Below, in pieces: positions 1 to 10,412 of a stretch of 64,000 nucleotides of DNA. This DNA is from Microstegium vimineum (taxonomy: Eukaryota; Streptophyta; Magnoliopsida; Poales; Poaceae). The DNA is taken from the NCBI GenBank assembly GCA_022036555.1, contig CM039122.1, positions 53,580,693-53,644,692 on the forward strand. The letters are read 5' to 3'. A program made the position numbers and the translations under genes. The first letter of the stretch is position 1; the number at the start of each line of letters is the position of its first letter. Under the pieces are notes generated by a model, which was not told where the DNA came from, made no database searches, and saw only the letters and a program-made list of their open reading frames with translations.

Positions 1-1226
1 AAGCAAGCATGCACTCCTCGAAAACCCTCGACCAACCAGCAGCTCGAACCCCTAAGAGACCGGAGTAAGGACCGGAGAACGAAGACCAACGAGAAGTAAA
101 ACGTCCAAACGAAGCCACAACCGAAAAAGGAGAGGGACAGAGTAGGAAGTAGCAGCAAGAGTGAAGGAGTCTTTGGAAAGCAAAAGCAAGTGAAAGCGAC
201 GCAAGAGGCAGTGATCCTCCACACACCCCAACACCTCCTTTTATAAGAGGGGGAGCCACCGCCTCGATCGCGTCACCAGGGAAGGCCAAACGTCGCGTCA
301 CATCAAATAAGGCAGAAACCCTAAGACCAATCAGAACCCGACAACACGGCGCGAGGGGGAAGGGGGCCCAACAGGTAAAACACACCTTCGCAACTCTCAT
401 ATGATGTTTCGAGGGCCACACCCCGCGTATGTCGGGCCAGCCCCTCAAAGGCGGAAACTGTTGGGACATAAGTCACGAAGGTCCCTTGTTGGACCAGAAA
501 ATCAAGCAAGACGAAAGTTCCCCTCCGATGGAAGCCGTGCCATTCGACGAAATGAAACAAGTGCTGACACTAACAGAGGCAACAACAAATAACTTGTCTA
601 CCTTTTTGTGTGCACAGGTATCATTACGACGAAGACGGTGAAGCCTTCGCTCCACGGACAAAGGTGGCAAAGCCTTCGAACCACGGCTGAGCTAAGCCGA
701 CTACTATGCGAAGGTTCTAGGGCAATGACCGACGCGAATTAACGAAGGCCCTCAGAAAGAGGTTGCTGATGGGGCGAAGGAGCCACGACCGAACGACCAA
801 ACAAGCCAAGGGGCGCCCCGGAGGGAGCCGCTAGTGTCGTCTACCGGACCCGGACGAATGGGCCTTCACCGGCGCGCTTTTCGGCCCAATAAATCCAAAC
901 GGTACAATGTGACCGAAGGATCCCCGGGGTATTAGAGACCTCCGGAATATTCCGGAGTAGGTAGAAGGGTATTTATGTAATCATGACTGTAACGTGAACA
1001 CTGTGCTATAAAAAGGGGTCACCACCCAACGTAATAAAGAGAGACAAGATCTCTGATTTCTAGGGTTTCCCGTTTTACTGTCTTTTTCCACCGCCATCCT
1101 CGTCGGGTCCCTCAGCACCGCGAGGGCCCACCGCATAACCCTTAATCCTTCTCACCCGAGTGGAGGACCTTCGGCACTGCAAAGTCTCCCCAGTGACAAA
1201 CCTGAAGGCTAACCGAACGAGACCTT
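1..1226 (+). mobile_element. 3' part and LTR fragment of a Gypsy-like LTR retrotransposon
   Basis: Positions 1-458 look like the non-coding 3' internal region of an LTR retrotransposon. They end in a purine-rich tract (about 447-458) directly before TGTTGGGACATAAG at 459, which I read as the start of the 3' LTR. The LTR-like part (459-1226) has a TATA box (1007-1014) and a transcribed-leader-like stretch after it. It is interrupted at 1226/1227 by the Sirevirus LTR, and its missing end is not found after the Sirevirus (12253 onward). No coding domain is left, so the Gypsy assignment rests only on general LTR form and is tentative. The short ORFs here have no recognisable product. Confidence 0.55.
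1007..1014 (+). promoter_or_regulatory. TATA box of the Gypsy-like LTR
   Basis: TATAAAAA, followed by GGGG, lies in the 459-1226 LTR fragment, in the usual place for the U3 promoter. Inferred from sequence only. Confidence 0.5.
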
Positions 1227-3143
1227 TGAGAGTCCCCATGTGTTTTGGTTTTGAGTAATTGATGAAACCCACCTAAGTACTAACCTTGATCTCTAAGTGT
1301 GAATCATGAGACAGGTTGGTACATACCATGTGATGGAGCAATGTGAATCAAGTGTGGATGGCACAAGCTCTAGCATGGTGGTGGAAAGAAAATGGTGTGA
1401 AGGCAAAGGTGAAATGCTAGGAACCATTTTCGGTTTGGTGATCAAGACATCATAGAGGATGTGATCACATTTAGGATAGATAGTCGTACTATCAAGGAGG
1501 GAGCTCTTAAGTATGATTACGGTTATCATGTGCCACTAGGTTCATATGCATTGCATTAAAATCAATTGAACTAGTGGAAACACCAACTTAATCCAAGATA
1601 ATTGTGAACTAAAAGCCATCACACATGCACAAGTGTTGGGATCACTTAGTGTTGGCTCTTGGAAGCTTGGAAGAAGTTGGAGAAGTTTTTTGGGAAGCAA
1701 AAGGCAGTCCGGACGCTAGGGTTTGCTGCGTCCGGACCATCGGAGATGGGTCCGGAGGCATACCCTAGAGCTGGCTGGCTGGAGGAGCAGCCCAGACGCA
1801 TTCTTTGGTCCGGACGCAGAGCTCCGGACGCGGGTCCGGAGTCTGGCGCTCTCTGTAATCCTCTGTTGAGGAGGGTCCGGACGCAAGTGATGGTCCAGAC
1901 CAAGGAACCGGACGTGTGTCCGGAGGAAAATGCTCTCTGGAACGCTCTTTGCGTGGCGTCCAGACGCTACTGTTGTAGGGTCTGGACCCGCACTGTTGCG
2001 TGCATTCGGAGGCACGTGGCGCGCTACGGTGGCGCGCGGAAAGAAGCCGTTTGAATCGGCAGGGGCACCGGACGCAAGTGCGTTGGTCCGGACGGCACCT
2101 CGGGTGCGTCCGGACCCTGCGACCGAAGGCTGGAACAGAGCCGTTGGCTCTCGGCTGGAAGAGGGTCCGAACGCTGTTGATGGTCCGGACCCCCTGAGAA
2201 AAGTGCGTCCGGAGGTTGCGCAGAAGCTCTGTTTTGAAGGCAAAACGGCTAGTGTTGAGTGTGGGCTATATAAGGTGATATGGCCGGCCCTTTGGGGCAT
2301 CTCTTGCACTTCTACTTCACTCATACACTTGTTCTTGCTTGAGAAGCTCCACCACTCACCTCTCACAACATATTTGACATATTCTAGAGAGATAGAGTGA
2401 ATCCAAGTGCATTGCTCTTTGATTGCATAGTAGTGGCACTTGCTGATCGTCGTCATCGTGGAGCTCTTGTTATTCTTGGAGATTTCCATCTCCTAGACGG
2501 CTTGGTGTGACGAGGATCGTTGAGCGGAGGAAGGTGATTGTCTTCGGCTCCGATCGGTGGATTGTGAGGGGTTCTTGAGTCTTCCCCGCGGGACTTCGCG
2601 AAAGACATCTCTAGTGGATTGTGCATGACTTGTGGATCCCTATCTTGTGTTGGTTTTGCGGCACCCGGTGACGGGTTTGGCGTGTGATGCCAATTAGCGC
2701 GTGAACCTCCAAGTAGGTGAATCGTCACAACGAGGACTAGCTTGTTGGCAAACAAGTGAACCTCGGTAAAAAATATTGTGTCTCATTGTCTCTCTACCGA
2801 GAATTCATCTTGTGATAGATTGGTTATCTATTGGCTTATTTCTTCACGTTGGTATAACCATTCTATCTCTAGCTTTGCATTACATTCTTTACATTCTTGC
2901 AAAGTAGAGCCTCTAGCTTAGCTTGTGTAGCTTAGTCTAGTATCACTAGTTATCTATCTCTTGTGTGTGACATAGAACATTTCTTGATAGTAACTAGAAT
3001 TGGTAGGTGGCTTGCCTAACCATAGAGCTAGAGCAAACTTGCTTATCGCCGTGTTTTATTCTAACAAGTTTGCTAAGTGTTGTTGTAGAAAATTTAATTA
3101 GGCTATTCACCCCCCCCCCCTCTAGTCATATCTAGACCTTTCA
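1227..3143 (+). repeat. 5' LTR of the Sirevirus-like element
   Basis: 1917 bp, starting TGAGAGTCCCCATG and ending ...CCTTTCA just before the PBS. It matches 10413-12252 nearly base for base, with scattered substitutions. About 12 copies of the palindrome TCCGGA lie between 1708 and 2213. A C-tract lies near the end (about 3109-3120). The open frames inside it (for example minus strand 1716-2489) are by-products of the GC-rich repeat region. Confidence 0.92.
2267..2273 (+). promoter_or_regulatory. TATA box of 5' LTR
   Basis: TATATAA, just downstream of the TCCGGA-rich block. The same motif is found at 11466-11472 in the 3' LTR, so it is probably the element promoter. Confidence 0.65.
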
Positions 3144-3145
3144 AG

Positions 3146-3157
3146 TGGTATCGGAGC
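3146..3157 (+). other. Primer-binding site (initiator Met-tRNA type)
   Basis: TGGTATCGGAGC begins 2 bases after the 5' LTR end. It is one base off the usual TGGTATCAGAGC complementary to the 3' end of plant initiator Met-tRNA, the standard minus-strand primer for Copia elements. Confidence 0.9.
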
Positions 3158-3198
3158 TAGTACACCGTTCATAAGGCTTAACATCCCACGATGTTAAA

Positions 3199-5239
3199 AT
3201 GGCTCTTATCAACAACACCAAGAGGCCACCCAAGTTCGATGGCACCAATTATAGCTATTGAAAGGCCTTGATGACCACCCATATCAAATCAATCAATCGG
3301 AAGGTATGGTTGGTGGTCGACAAGAAGTTTGAGGTGGTGAATGAAGAGGCACCCACCGCGGCCGAGGAGGAGAAGCTCCAAAACAATGACATTGCATTGA
3401 GTGCTATCCATGATGCAATCTCGAAAGAAGTCTTTGAGCAAATCAAGAACATTGAGAGTGCTCATGATGCATGGAAGAAGCTAGAAGAGTCTTATGAAGG
3501 GACTCGGTCCATGAAGGGGGCCAAGGCATACATCTTGAAGGAGAAGTTTGCTAGCTTCAAGATGAAGGAAGATGAAAATGTGTCGGAGATGTTCAATAGG
3601 CTTGAGGTGCTTGTCAATGACCTCAAGTCACTTGGTGAGAAGATAGAAAACAAGGATTTCTCGTTCAAATTCCTAAGAAGCCTTCCCTCAAGATTTGAGA
3701 TGTTAGTCACTCTATTGGTGAGGAGTGGATTGGACACAATGACACCAAACCAAATTCTTGGTAAGGTGATTACCGATGACACCTTTAGAGAAGACAAAGA
3801 CAAGATAAGAGAGAACAAGTAGAAGAAAGATGAGAAGAAGTATGAGAAGAAGAAGAGTGTGGCCTTCAAAGCCACATCATCATCAAAGGGCAAAGCAAAG
3901 TATGAAGAGTCAAGCTATGATGAATGCTCTAGTGATAGTGATGATGATGATGATGAGAAGATGGCTCTATTTGTCAAGAAATTTGGCAAATTCATGAAGA
4001 AGAAGGGCTATAGAGCAAGAAGAAAGAAGAACTCTCACAAGTTCAATGAGAAGGATAGAAGATGCTTCAAGTGCAATAGCAAGGACCATCTCATTGCGGA
4101 TTGTCCTCATCATAGTGACAATGAAGATGAGAAGAAAGGCAAGAAGAAAGAGAAGAAAGAGAGCAAGATGACTCTCAAGAAGAGCAAGAAGGGAGGATCT
4201 TATGTTGTCACTTGGGATAGTGGATTCAAGTGATGATGATGACTCAAGTGACGATGAGAAGAGATCGAGCAAGAAGAAGGCTCTTGCAAGCATTGCTATG
4301 AAGAACAAGATCTCTCTCTTTGACACTCCCTCTACATGCTTCATGGCTCGGCCCACTAAGGTACAATCCGATGATGAAAGTGAATCTAGTGATGATGATG
4401 ATGAACCCACTAAAGATGAATTAATTGAAATGTTGGAAGATGCTAAAACTCACTTTGACCTCAAGAGAAAGGAGTGCAAAGCATTGCGAAAAGAGCTTCA
4501 AGCTCTCAAGCAATCCTTTGATGAGCTCAATGTTTCTCATGAGAGGCTAGAGGAAGCCCATGAGAAGCTTGGCAAAGCTCACTCTAAGCTTGAAAAGGCT
4601 CACTCATCTCTTGTTGAGCAAAATGAGAAAGAGTATGTTCAAACAAGTAATATGGGAACAACTTGTGACATAATCAATGAATCTTTCTATGAACCCATCA
4701 TCATCACCCCAACTAACCCTTCTTGTAGCATTTCTAACTCTATCTCTTCTACTAGTGATGTTGTCACTTGTGATGCTTCACTAACGGTTGAGAATGATAA
4801 TCTTAAGAAGGAGGTTGGTAAGCTCACTCTAGCATTAGGCAATGCCTATTGTGGAGATGCCCGCTTGCTTAAGTGCTTGGGTAGCCAAAGGTTCTCCCTT
4901 TGCAAAGAGGGACTTGGCTATACCCCCAAGAGAGGCAAGGTGGCCTTTGCAACTCCAAAGCCTCGCTTTGTGAAGAGCAATGGTCGATTTTGCTCTAGTT
5001 GCAAGCAAGTAGGGCATGATGAGCAATATTGCAAACTAAACCAAAGCAAGATAAAATTTACACATGCATCTATTCGCTTTGATTCTAGTTATGTGCTTAC
5101 CAAGGGCAAGAAAGGTGTGGTTGCTAAGTACATGGGTACTCCCAATGAGAGCTCAAAGAAGAAAGCTATTTGGGTACCTAAGTCCTTAGTCACTAACTTT
5201 GGAGGACCCAAACAACAATGGGTACCTAAGAAGAATTGA
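3199..5239 (+). pseudogene. Broken gag of the Sirevirus-like element
   Basis: Gag-type capsid protein in three pieces. The frame opens with MALINNTKRPPKF at 3199, is stopped at 3259-3261 where a Trp codon is now TGA, and resumes through a UBN2-like capsid region. A TAG at 3820-3822 lies in a Lys-rich stretch, and the frame then continues to the zinc knuckle CFKCNSKDHLIADC (C-X2-C-X4-H-X4-C, about 4063-4104). Near 4222 one extra G shifts the frame. The rest (to 5239) encodes an acidic stretch, a heptad-like region rich in Glu, Lys and Leu (about 4480-4640) and a second Cys/His cluster, CSSCKQVGHDEQYC. The long C-terminal extension is typical of Sirevirus gag. The frame does not join directly to pol. 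Not functional. Confidence 0.85.
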
Positions 5240-5250
5240 ATCTTTTGTAG

Positions 5251-8200
5251 GTCAATTATAAAGCTGGAGGGAGGCATTGGGTGCTTGATAGTGGGTGCAC
5301 TCAACATATGACCGGAGATTCAAGAATGTTCAACTCTATCAAGCCAAATGATTGCAATGGGATTGAATCTATCACATTTGGTGACAATGGCAAAGGGAAA
5401 GTCAAAGGGCTTGGTAAGATTGCTATATCAAATGACATGAGCATATCCAATGTGTTGCTAGTAGAGAGCTTGAACTTCAACTTGCTATCCGTAGCTCAAC
5501 TTTGTGATCTAGGCTTTAAATGCATCTTTGGAGTTGATGATGTAGAGATCATAAGTGTAGATGGCTCTAACTTGATATTCAAAGGATTTAGATATGAGAA
5601 TCTATACTTAGTTGATTTCAATGCCAAAGAAACTCAATTGTCAACTTGCTTGCTATCCAAATCTAGCATGGGTTGGTTATAGCATAGAAGGCTTGGTCAT
5701 GTTGAAATGAGGCAACTAAACAAATGTTGACACAAAAAGCGTCAGGATCTACGAACACCTCGGGCTATTACCCGAATTCGATATCCAAAGGTGTGCCAGT
5801 CGATTTGACCAGTTAATCGACAAGGACGATAACTAGAACAAGATCCAAACAAGACAACGGCGATACGCCCAGATGTCAAGACTCAGACTTGATCAAGATA
5901 ACTAGAGCAGAGCTGAACGAGACAACAGCGATGCGCCCGGATGTCAGAGCTCAGATTACTCCCACACGGAACTTGCAAGGGCTTGACGGAGATCGAAGAG
6001 ATGCAGCCCGTCGAGACTTGAAGAACTCGTAGATAAACTAAGACTAATGTAATAAAAGGGTAAATTGCAGTAAAAGTAAATAAGAGTAATAGATTTGTTT
6101 GATGTATGATTGATATTTTTTCTCAAGACCCCTAGGTACATATTTATACCCCAGCAAAAGGAGTTGTACACAGACACGACCCATATCTTTCCTAAACAAA
6201 ACTCTTATCTTTAAGAAAATAAATGACTCATGCAAGAGTCAGACTCAAACTTCTATAACAACACTGGTATGGGATCACCAGTTTCCTTATATTTTTTCCT
6301 CGATGAAACTTTCCATTGGTAGACTCTTCAATCTGTAACTTCCTTCTATTGCCATCGGCAATCCTCTGCTGACAATTAGCCGCCACGTCATCCTGTGCTC
6401 ATCGGCATCATCTCTTCATCGGTAATATCCCCAATCGGCCATTCCTCACTTCCATCGGCAACATCCTTATCGGCAATATCCTTATCAGCAACAATTCTGC
6501 TGTCGTTCAGCTTCCATCAACAAACTTATCTTCATTTGCAGAATTCATTCTCATCGGTAACGTTAACCGATAACCTACCGATGCCGATAGAAAACAGCTA
6601 CCGATCAATGCAAGTCCTTAGTTCATTTGACACATGCCGAAAAACGGTGTCAACAACAAATTAGTCAAGCATGATCTAGTTAGAGGCTTGAAAGATGTGG
6701 TCTTTGAGAAAGATAAGCTATGTAGCTCTTGTCAAGCCGGCAAACAAGTTGGAAATACTCACCCTAGTAAGAGCATGATGAGTACTTGCAAACCATTTGA
6801 GCTCTTGCACATGGACTTGTTTGGACCAACCGCCTACACTAGCATTGGTGGAAACAAATATGGCTTTGTGATAGTTGATGATTTCACTAGATATACATGG
6901 GTATTCTTCTTGAGTGATAAGAGTGAAACATTTGATACATTCAAAGTCTTTGTCAAGAGATGCCAAAATGAATTTGAAACAACTATCAAGAGAGTAAGAA
7001 GTGACAATGGTAGTGAATTCAAGAATACAAGAGTTGATGAGCTATGTGATGAATATGGAATCAAACATCAATTCTCGGCCAAGTATACACCTCAATCAAA
7101 TGGGCTTATTGAGAGGAAGAATAGGACACTCATTGATATGGCAAGATCTATGCTTAGTGAATACAATATGAGTGATTCTTTTTGGGCCGAAGCTATCAAC
7201 ACGGCTTGCTATTATAGCAACCGACTCTATTGCCACAAGATGCTTGAAAAGACACCTTATGAGCTATTGAATGGAAGAAAGCCAAATATTGCAAACTTTA
7301 GAGTGTTTGGATGCAAGTGCTACATCTTGAAGAAAGATGCAAGATTGAGCAAATTTGAGAAGAAGTGTGATGAAACAAATGGTTCTCAAGATGAGAATAA
7401 CAACCATGATGATGTGAGAGGTGAACCATTGGCCAATGCAATGAAGAATATGGATATTGGGGACATTAGGCCGAAGCAAGTGGATGATGAGCAAGATATT
7501 GAAGATCAAGTGAATCCTTCATCCAATGTGCAACTCAATGACAATCAAGCTAGTTCATCCTCTCCAACTCAAGATCAAGAAGCTAATTCATCTACTCAAC
7601 CCAATGATCAACCAAGTACAATCCATCAACTTCCAACACTCTAACCTACATCTATTGCAAGGGACCATCCTTTGGATCATATTATTGGAGATATCACTAG
7701 TGGTGTACAAACAAGATCAAGATTGGCTTCATTTTATGAACACTATTCTTTTGTATCATCTATTGAGCCAACCAAGATTGAAGAGGCTTTGCAAGATGTT
7801 GATTGGGTGAATGCTATGCATGAAGAACTCAACAACTTCACTAGAAATCAAGTTTGGGAGCTAGTTGAGAGACCAAAGAACCACAATGTCATTGGCACTA
7901 GATGGGTCTTTCGTAGCAAACAAGATCAAGATGGAATAGTGGTGAGAAACAAAGCAAGACTAGTTGCACAAGGCTACACTCAAGTAGAGGGTCTTGACTT
8001 TGGAGAAACATATGCACCGGTGGCAAGGCTAGAAGCAATAAGGATTCTATTAGCTTATGCTTGTGCTCACAACATCAAGCTCTATCAAATGGATGTGAAG
8101 AGTGCATTTCTCAATGGGTACATCAATAAATTAGTATTTGTGGAGCAACCACCCGGTTTTGAAGATGACAAGAAACCCAACCATGTGTACAAGCTAAGGA

Positions 8201-9301
8201 AGGCACTATATGGCTTGAAGCAAGCTCCTAGAGCATGGTATGAGAGGTTGAGGGACTTCCTCCTCTCTAAGGGATTCATTATGGGAAAGGTTGATACTAC
8301 CCTATTCACCAAGAAGATTGGGAAGGACTTGTTTGTGTTGCAAATCTATGTAGATGATATTATCTTTGGGTCAACCAATCAAGAGTTTTTGTGAAAAGTT
8401 TGGCACTATGATGGCTAATGAGTTTGAGATGTCTATGCTTGGAGAGCTTAGTTACTTCCTTGGTTTTCAAATCAAGCAAATGAAGAATGAGACATTTGTT
8501 AGTCAAGGCAAGTACATCAAGGACATGCTCAAAAAGTTCAATCTAGATGAAGCAAAATCTATTAGTACACCCATGGGAACAAATGGAAATTTGGATGGTG
8601 ATGCTAGTGGCAACATGGTAGATCAAAAGCTATATAGATCAATGATTGGTAGCTTGCTCTATGTGACCGCATCAAGATCGGATGTCATGTTTAGTGTATG
8701 CATGTGTGCAAGGTTTCAAGCATCTCCTAGAGAGAGTCATTTGAAAGTCACAAAGAGGATATTGAGATATTTGAAGCATACACCTAATGTTGGGTTGTGG
8801 TATCCTAAAGGATCAAACTTTGAGTTACTTGGATACTCCAACTCGGACTATGCGGGTTGCAAGATAGAAAGGAAAAGCACATCGGGCACTTGTCAATTGC
8901 TTGGAAGATCACTAGTCTCATGGTCATCAAAGAAGCAAAATAGTGTGGCACTCTCTACCGCCGAAGCCGAGTATATTAGTGCGGGGAGTTGTTGTGCACA
9001 AATCCTATGGATGAGAGCTACTTTAAATGACTTTGGAGTCAAATTCAAGCAAGTGCCTTTGCTATGTGACAATGAAAGTGCAATAAAGCTCACCAACAAT
9101 TCGGTTCAACACTCAAGAACAAAGCATATTGATGTCCGCCACCATTTCATTAGAGATCATCAATTGAAAGGGGACATTTCTATTACTAGTGTTGGCACCG
9201 AAGATCAATTGGCCGATATCTTTACCAAGCCACTAGATGAGAAAAGATTTTGCAAGTTAAGGAATGAGTTGAATATACTTGATTTCTCCAACATGAGTTG
9301 A
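5251..9301 (+). pseudogene. Broken Copia pol (protease, integrase, RT, RNase H)
   Basis: Domains in Copia order. Aspartic protease with WVLDSGCTQHMTGD (about 5278). GAG-pre-integrase with a Trp codon changed to TAG (5680-5682) before HRRLGHV. The nested solo LTR then interrupts (5725-6655). After it come the zinc-binding end (CSSCQAGK) and the DDE integrase core, with HMDLFGP, RSDNGSEF and the Glu of IERKNRTL. Downstream, after KFEKKCDE (about 7370), a segment usual in the family is missing. A TAA lies at 7642-7644. The RT keeps its LYQMDVKSAFLNG and IYVDDIIFGS motifs. One extra T in the run 8386-8390 shifts the frame inside RT. RNase H follows (DYAGCK, STAEAEY, LCDNESA) and ends at 9301. Catalytic residues survive but the frame does not. 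Confidence 0.9.
5725..6655. mobile_element. Nested solo LTR (931 bp) inside the Sirevirus integrase region
   Basis: It begins TGTTGACAC and ends GTGTCAACA, a perfect 9-bp terminal inverted repeat with TG...CA ends. It is flanked by a 5-bp target duplication ACAAA (5720-5724 and 6656-6660). Removing the insert and one ACAAA restores the GAG-pre-integrase frame (RQLNK|LVKHDL). No internal domain, PBS or second LTR is present, so this is a solo LTR left by LTR-LTR recombination. A 5-bp duplication fits LTR retrotransposons; the size suggests a Gypsy source, but the family is not determined. The strand of the original element is unclear. Confidence 0.9.
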
Positions 9302-10398
9302 TGCACCCCCACTTATATGACATGCCTCTACTCCAACAATGCAAGGTAAAAGTTTATTTGAGAGCATTCATGCATACCTTGTAAGGACTTGTGTAGAGCA
9401 TATAGACATAACTCATGCTTCTAGGCTCATTCATGAAAATTAAAATGTCTTTAATGCTTATATGGTACCACTATTGCTTCTATGAGTTGATATGATCTAG
9501 TGGTGGCATATGACATGTTGATGTGCTTGCAATCCTAGTGTTTGCTCTATGTCTATGAACTCAAAATGTTTAATTCAACATAGGCAAGATAACCATCTTA
9601 GCATGTGTGAAGAAGCTTGTCTATGGTTTAAACCGAATTAAATATCTTGGGAAAGTAGCTTAGATCAAGCCAAAATTGAAAACAATCTTTCACCCTATCT
9701 CACACTAAGGGGGAGCTAAAACTTGAGTATCTATAATTGGTCCCACCTTTTTGTGTCAATTGGATGACAAAGGGAGAGAAGTTATAAAAGAATTATCATG
9801 GGGAGAAAAGATCAAGGGGGAGAAGTTGAAAAGATATAACATGGGAGAAAAATGAAAAATCTTTTTTGAAAAGAGAACATACAAATAGGGGGAGCAAGCT
9901 CATGAACACCTTGTTGCATTTGAATTCTTGCATCCTCATATGTATTGTTGCACAAGTACTTAAATTCAATATTCATACTTGTGTGGTGTTTGCTAGTGAA
10001 TCTAAATGAATGATGATTGATCTACTAGCATGAATAGGTTGATTAGCTTTAACCCATGAACTTTCTAGTATTTTTGGTTTCAAGTGGTGTCTAGCTAACC
10101 ATGGTGCTAAGGGTAATTCTAAATTCTGCACTCCGATGGTATCACACTTCAAAGGTCTAACTCTTACACCTTAGCATCATTTGGTAGCTATTTCCTCTCC
10201 CACAATGCCTATCTATACATATGTGCAAAACTTGAACCAAACTCATGAAGCACATATGTAGGGGAGCTAATAACTACTAAAACCGAATTTGTGTAACTTG
10301 TCTAAATCTTGAATCTTTGATTAAAATGCTTGGACAAGCAACTCAAGTTCAAAATGATTATATTTCATATCTTTTATGGAGGGTTGTCATCAATTACC
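9302..10398 (+). other. Non-coding tail of the Sirevirus with repeated PPT-like motifs
   Basis: No coding sequence or env-like ORF is visible. Motifs resembling the true PPT occur at about 9707-9715, 9814-9822, 9887-9894 and 10259-10265 (GGGGGAG or GGGGAG). Clustered PPT-like motifs upstream of the 3' LTR are a known feature of Sireviruses. Confidence 0.7.
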
Positions 10399-10412
10399 AA
10401 AAAGGGGGAGAT
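10399..10412 (+). other. Polypurine tract of the Sirevirus
   Basis: AAAAAGGGGGAGAT lies directly before the 3' LTR start TGAGAGTC at 10413. It is the plus-strand priming site, in the usual Sirevirus form. Confidence 0.85.

Noticed and set aside
1716..2489. 257-codon minus-strand open frame, with a similar set at 10916-11688
   Set aside because: It lies wholly in the Sirevirus LTR and follows the TCCGGA repeat array. It appears in both LTRs and encodes Arg/Pro/Ser-rich sequence without a domain.
9302..10412. Possible env-like gene of a Sirevirus
   Set aside because: No open frame of useful length and no signal or membrane features; only non-coding tail and PPT-like motifs.
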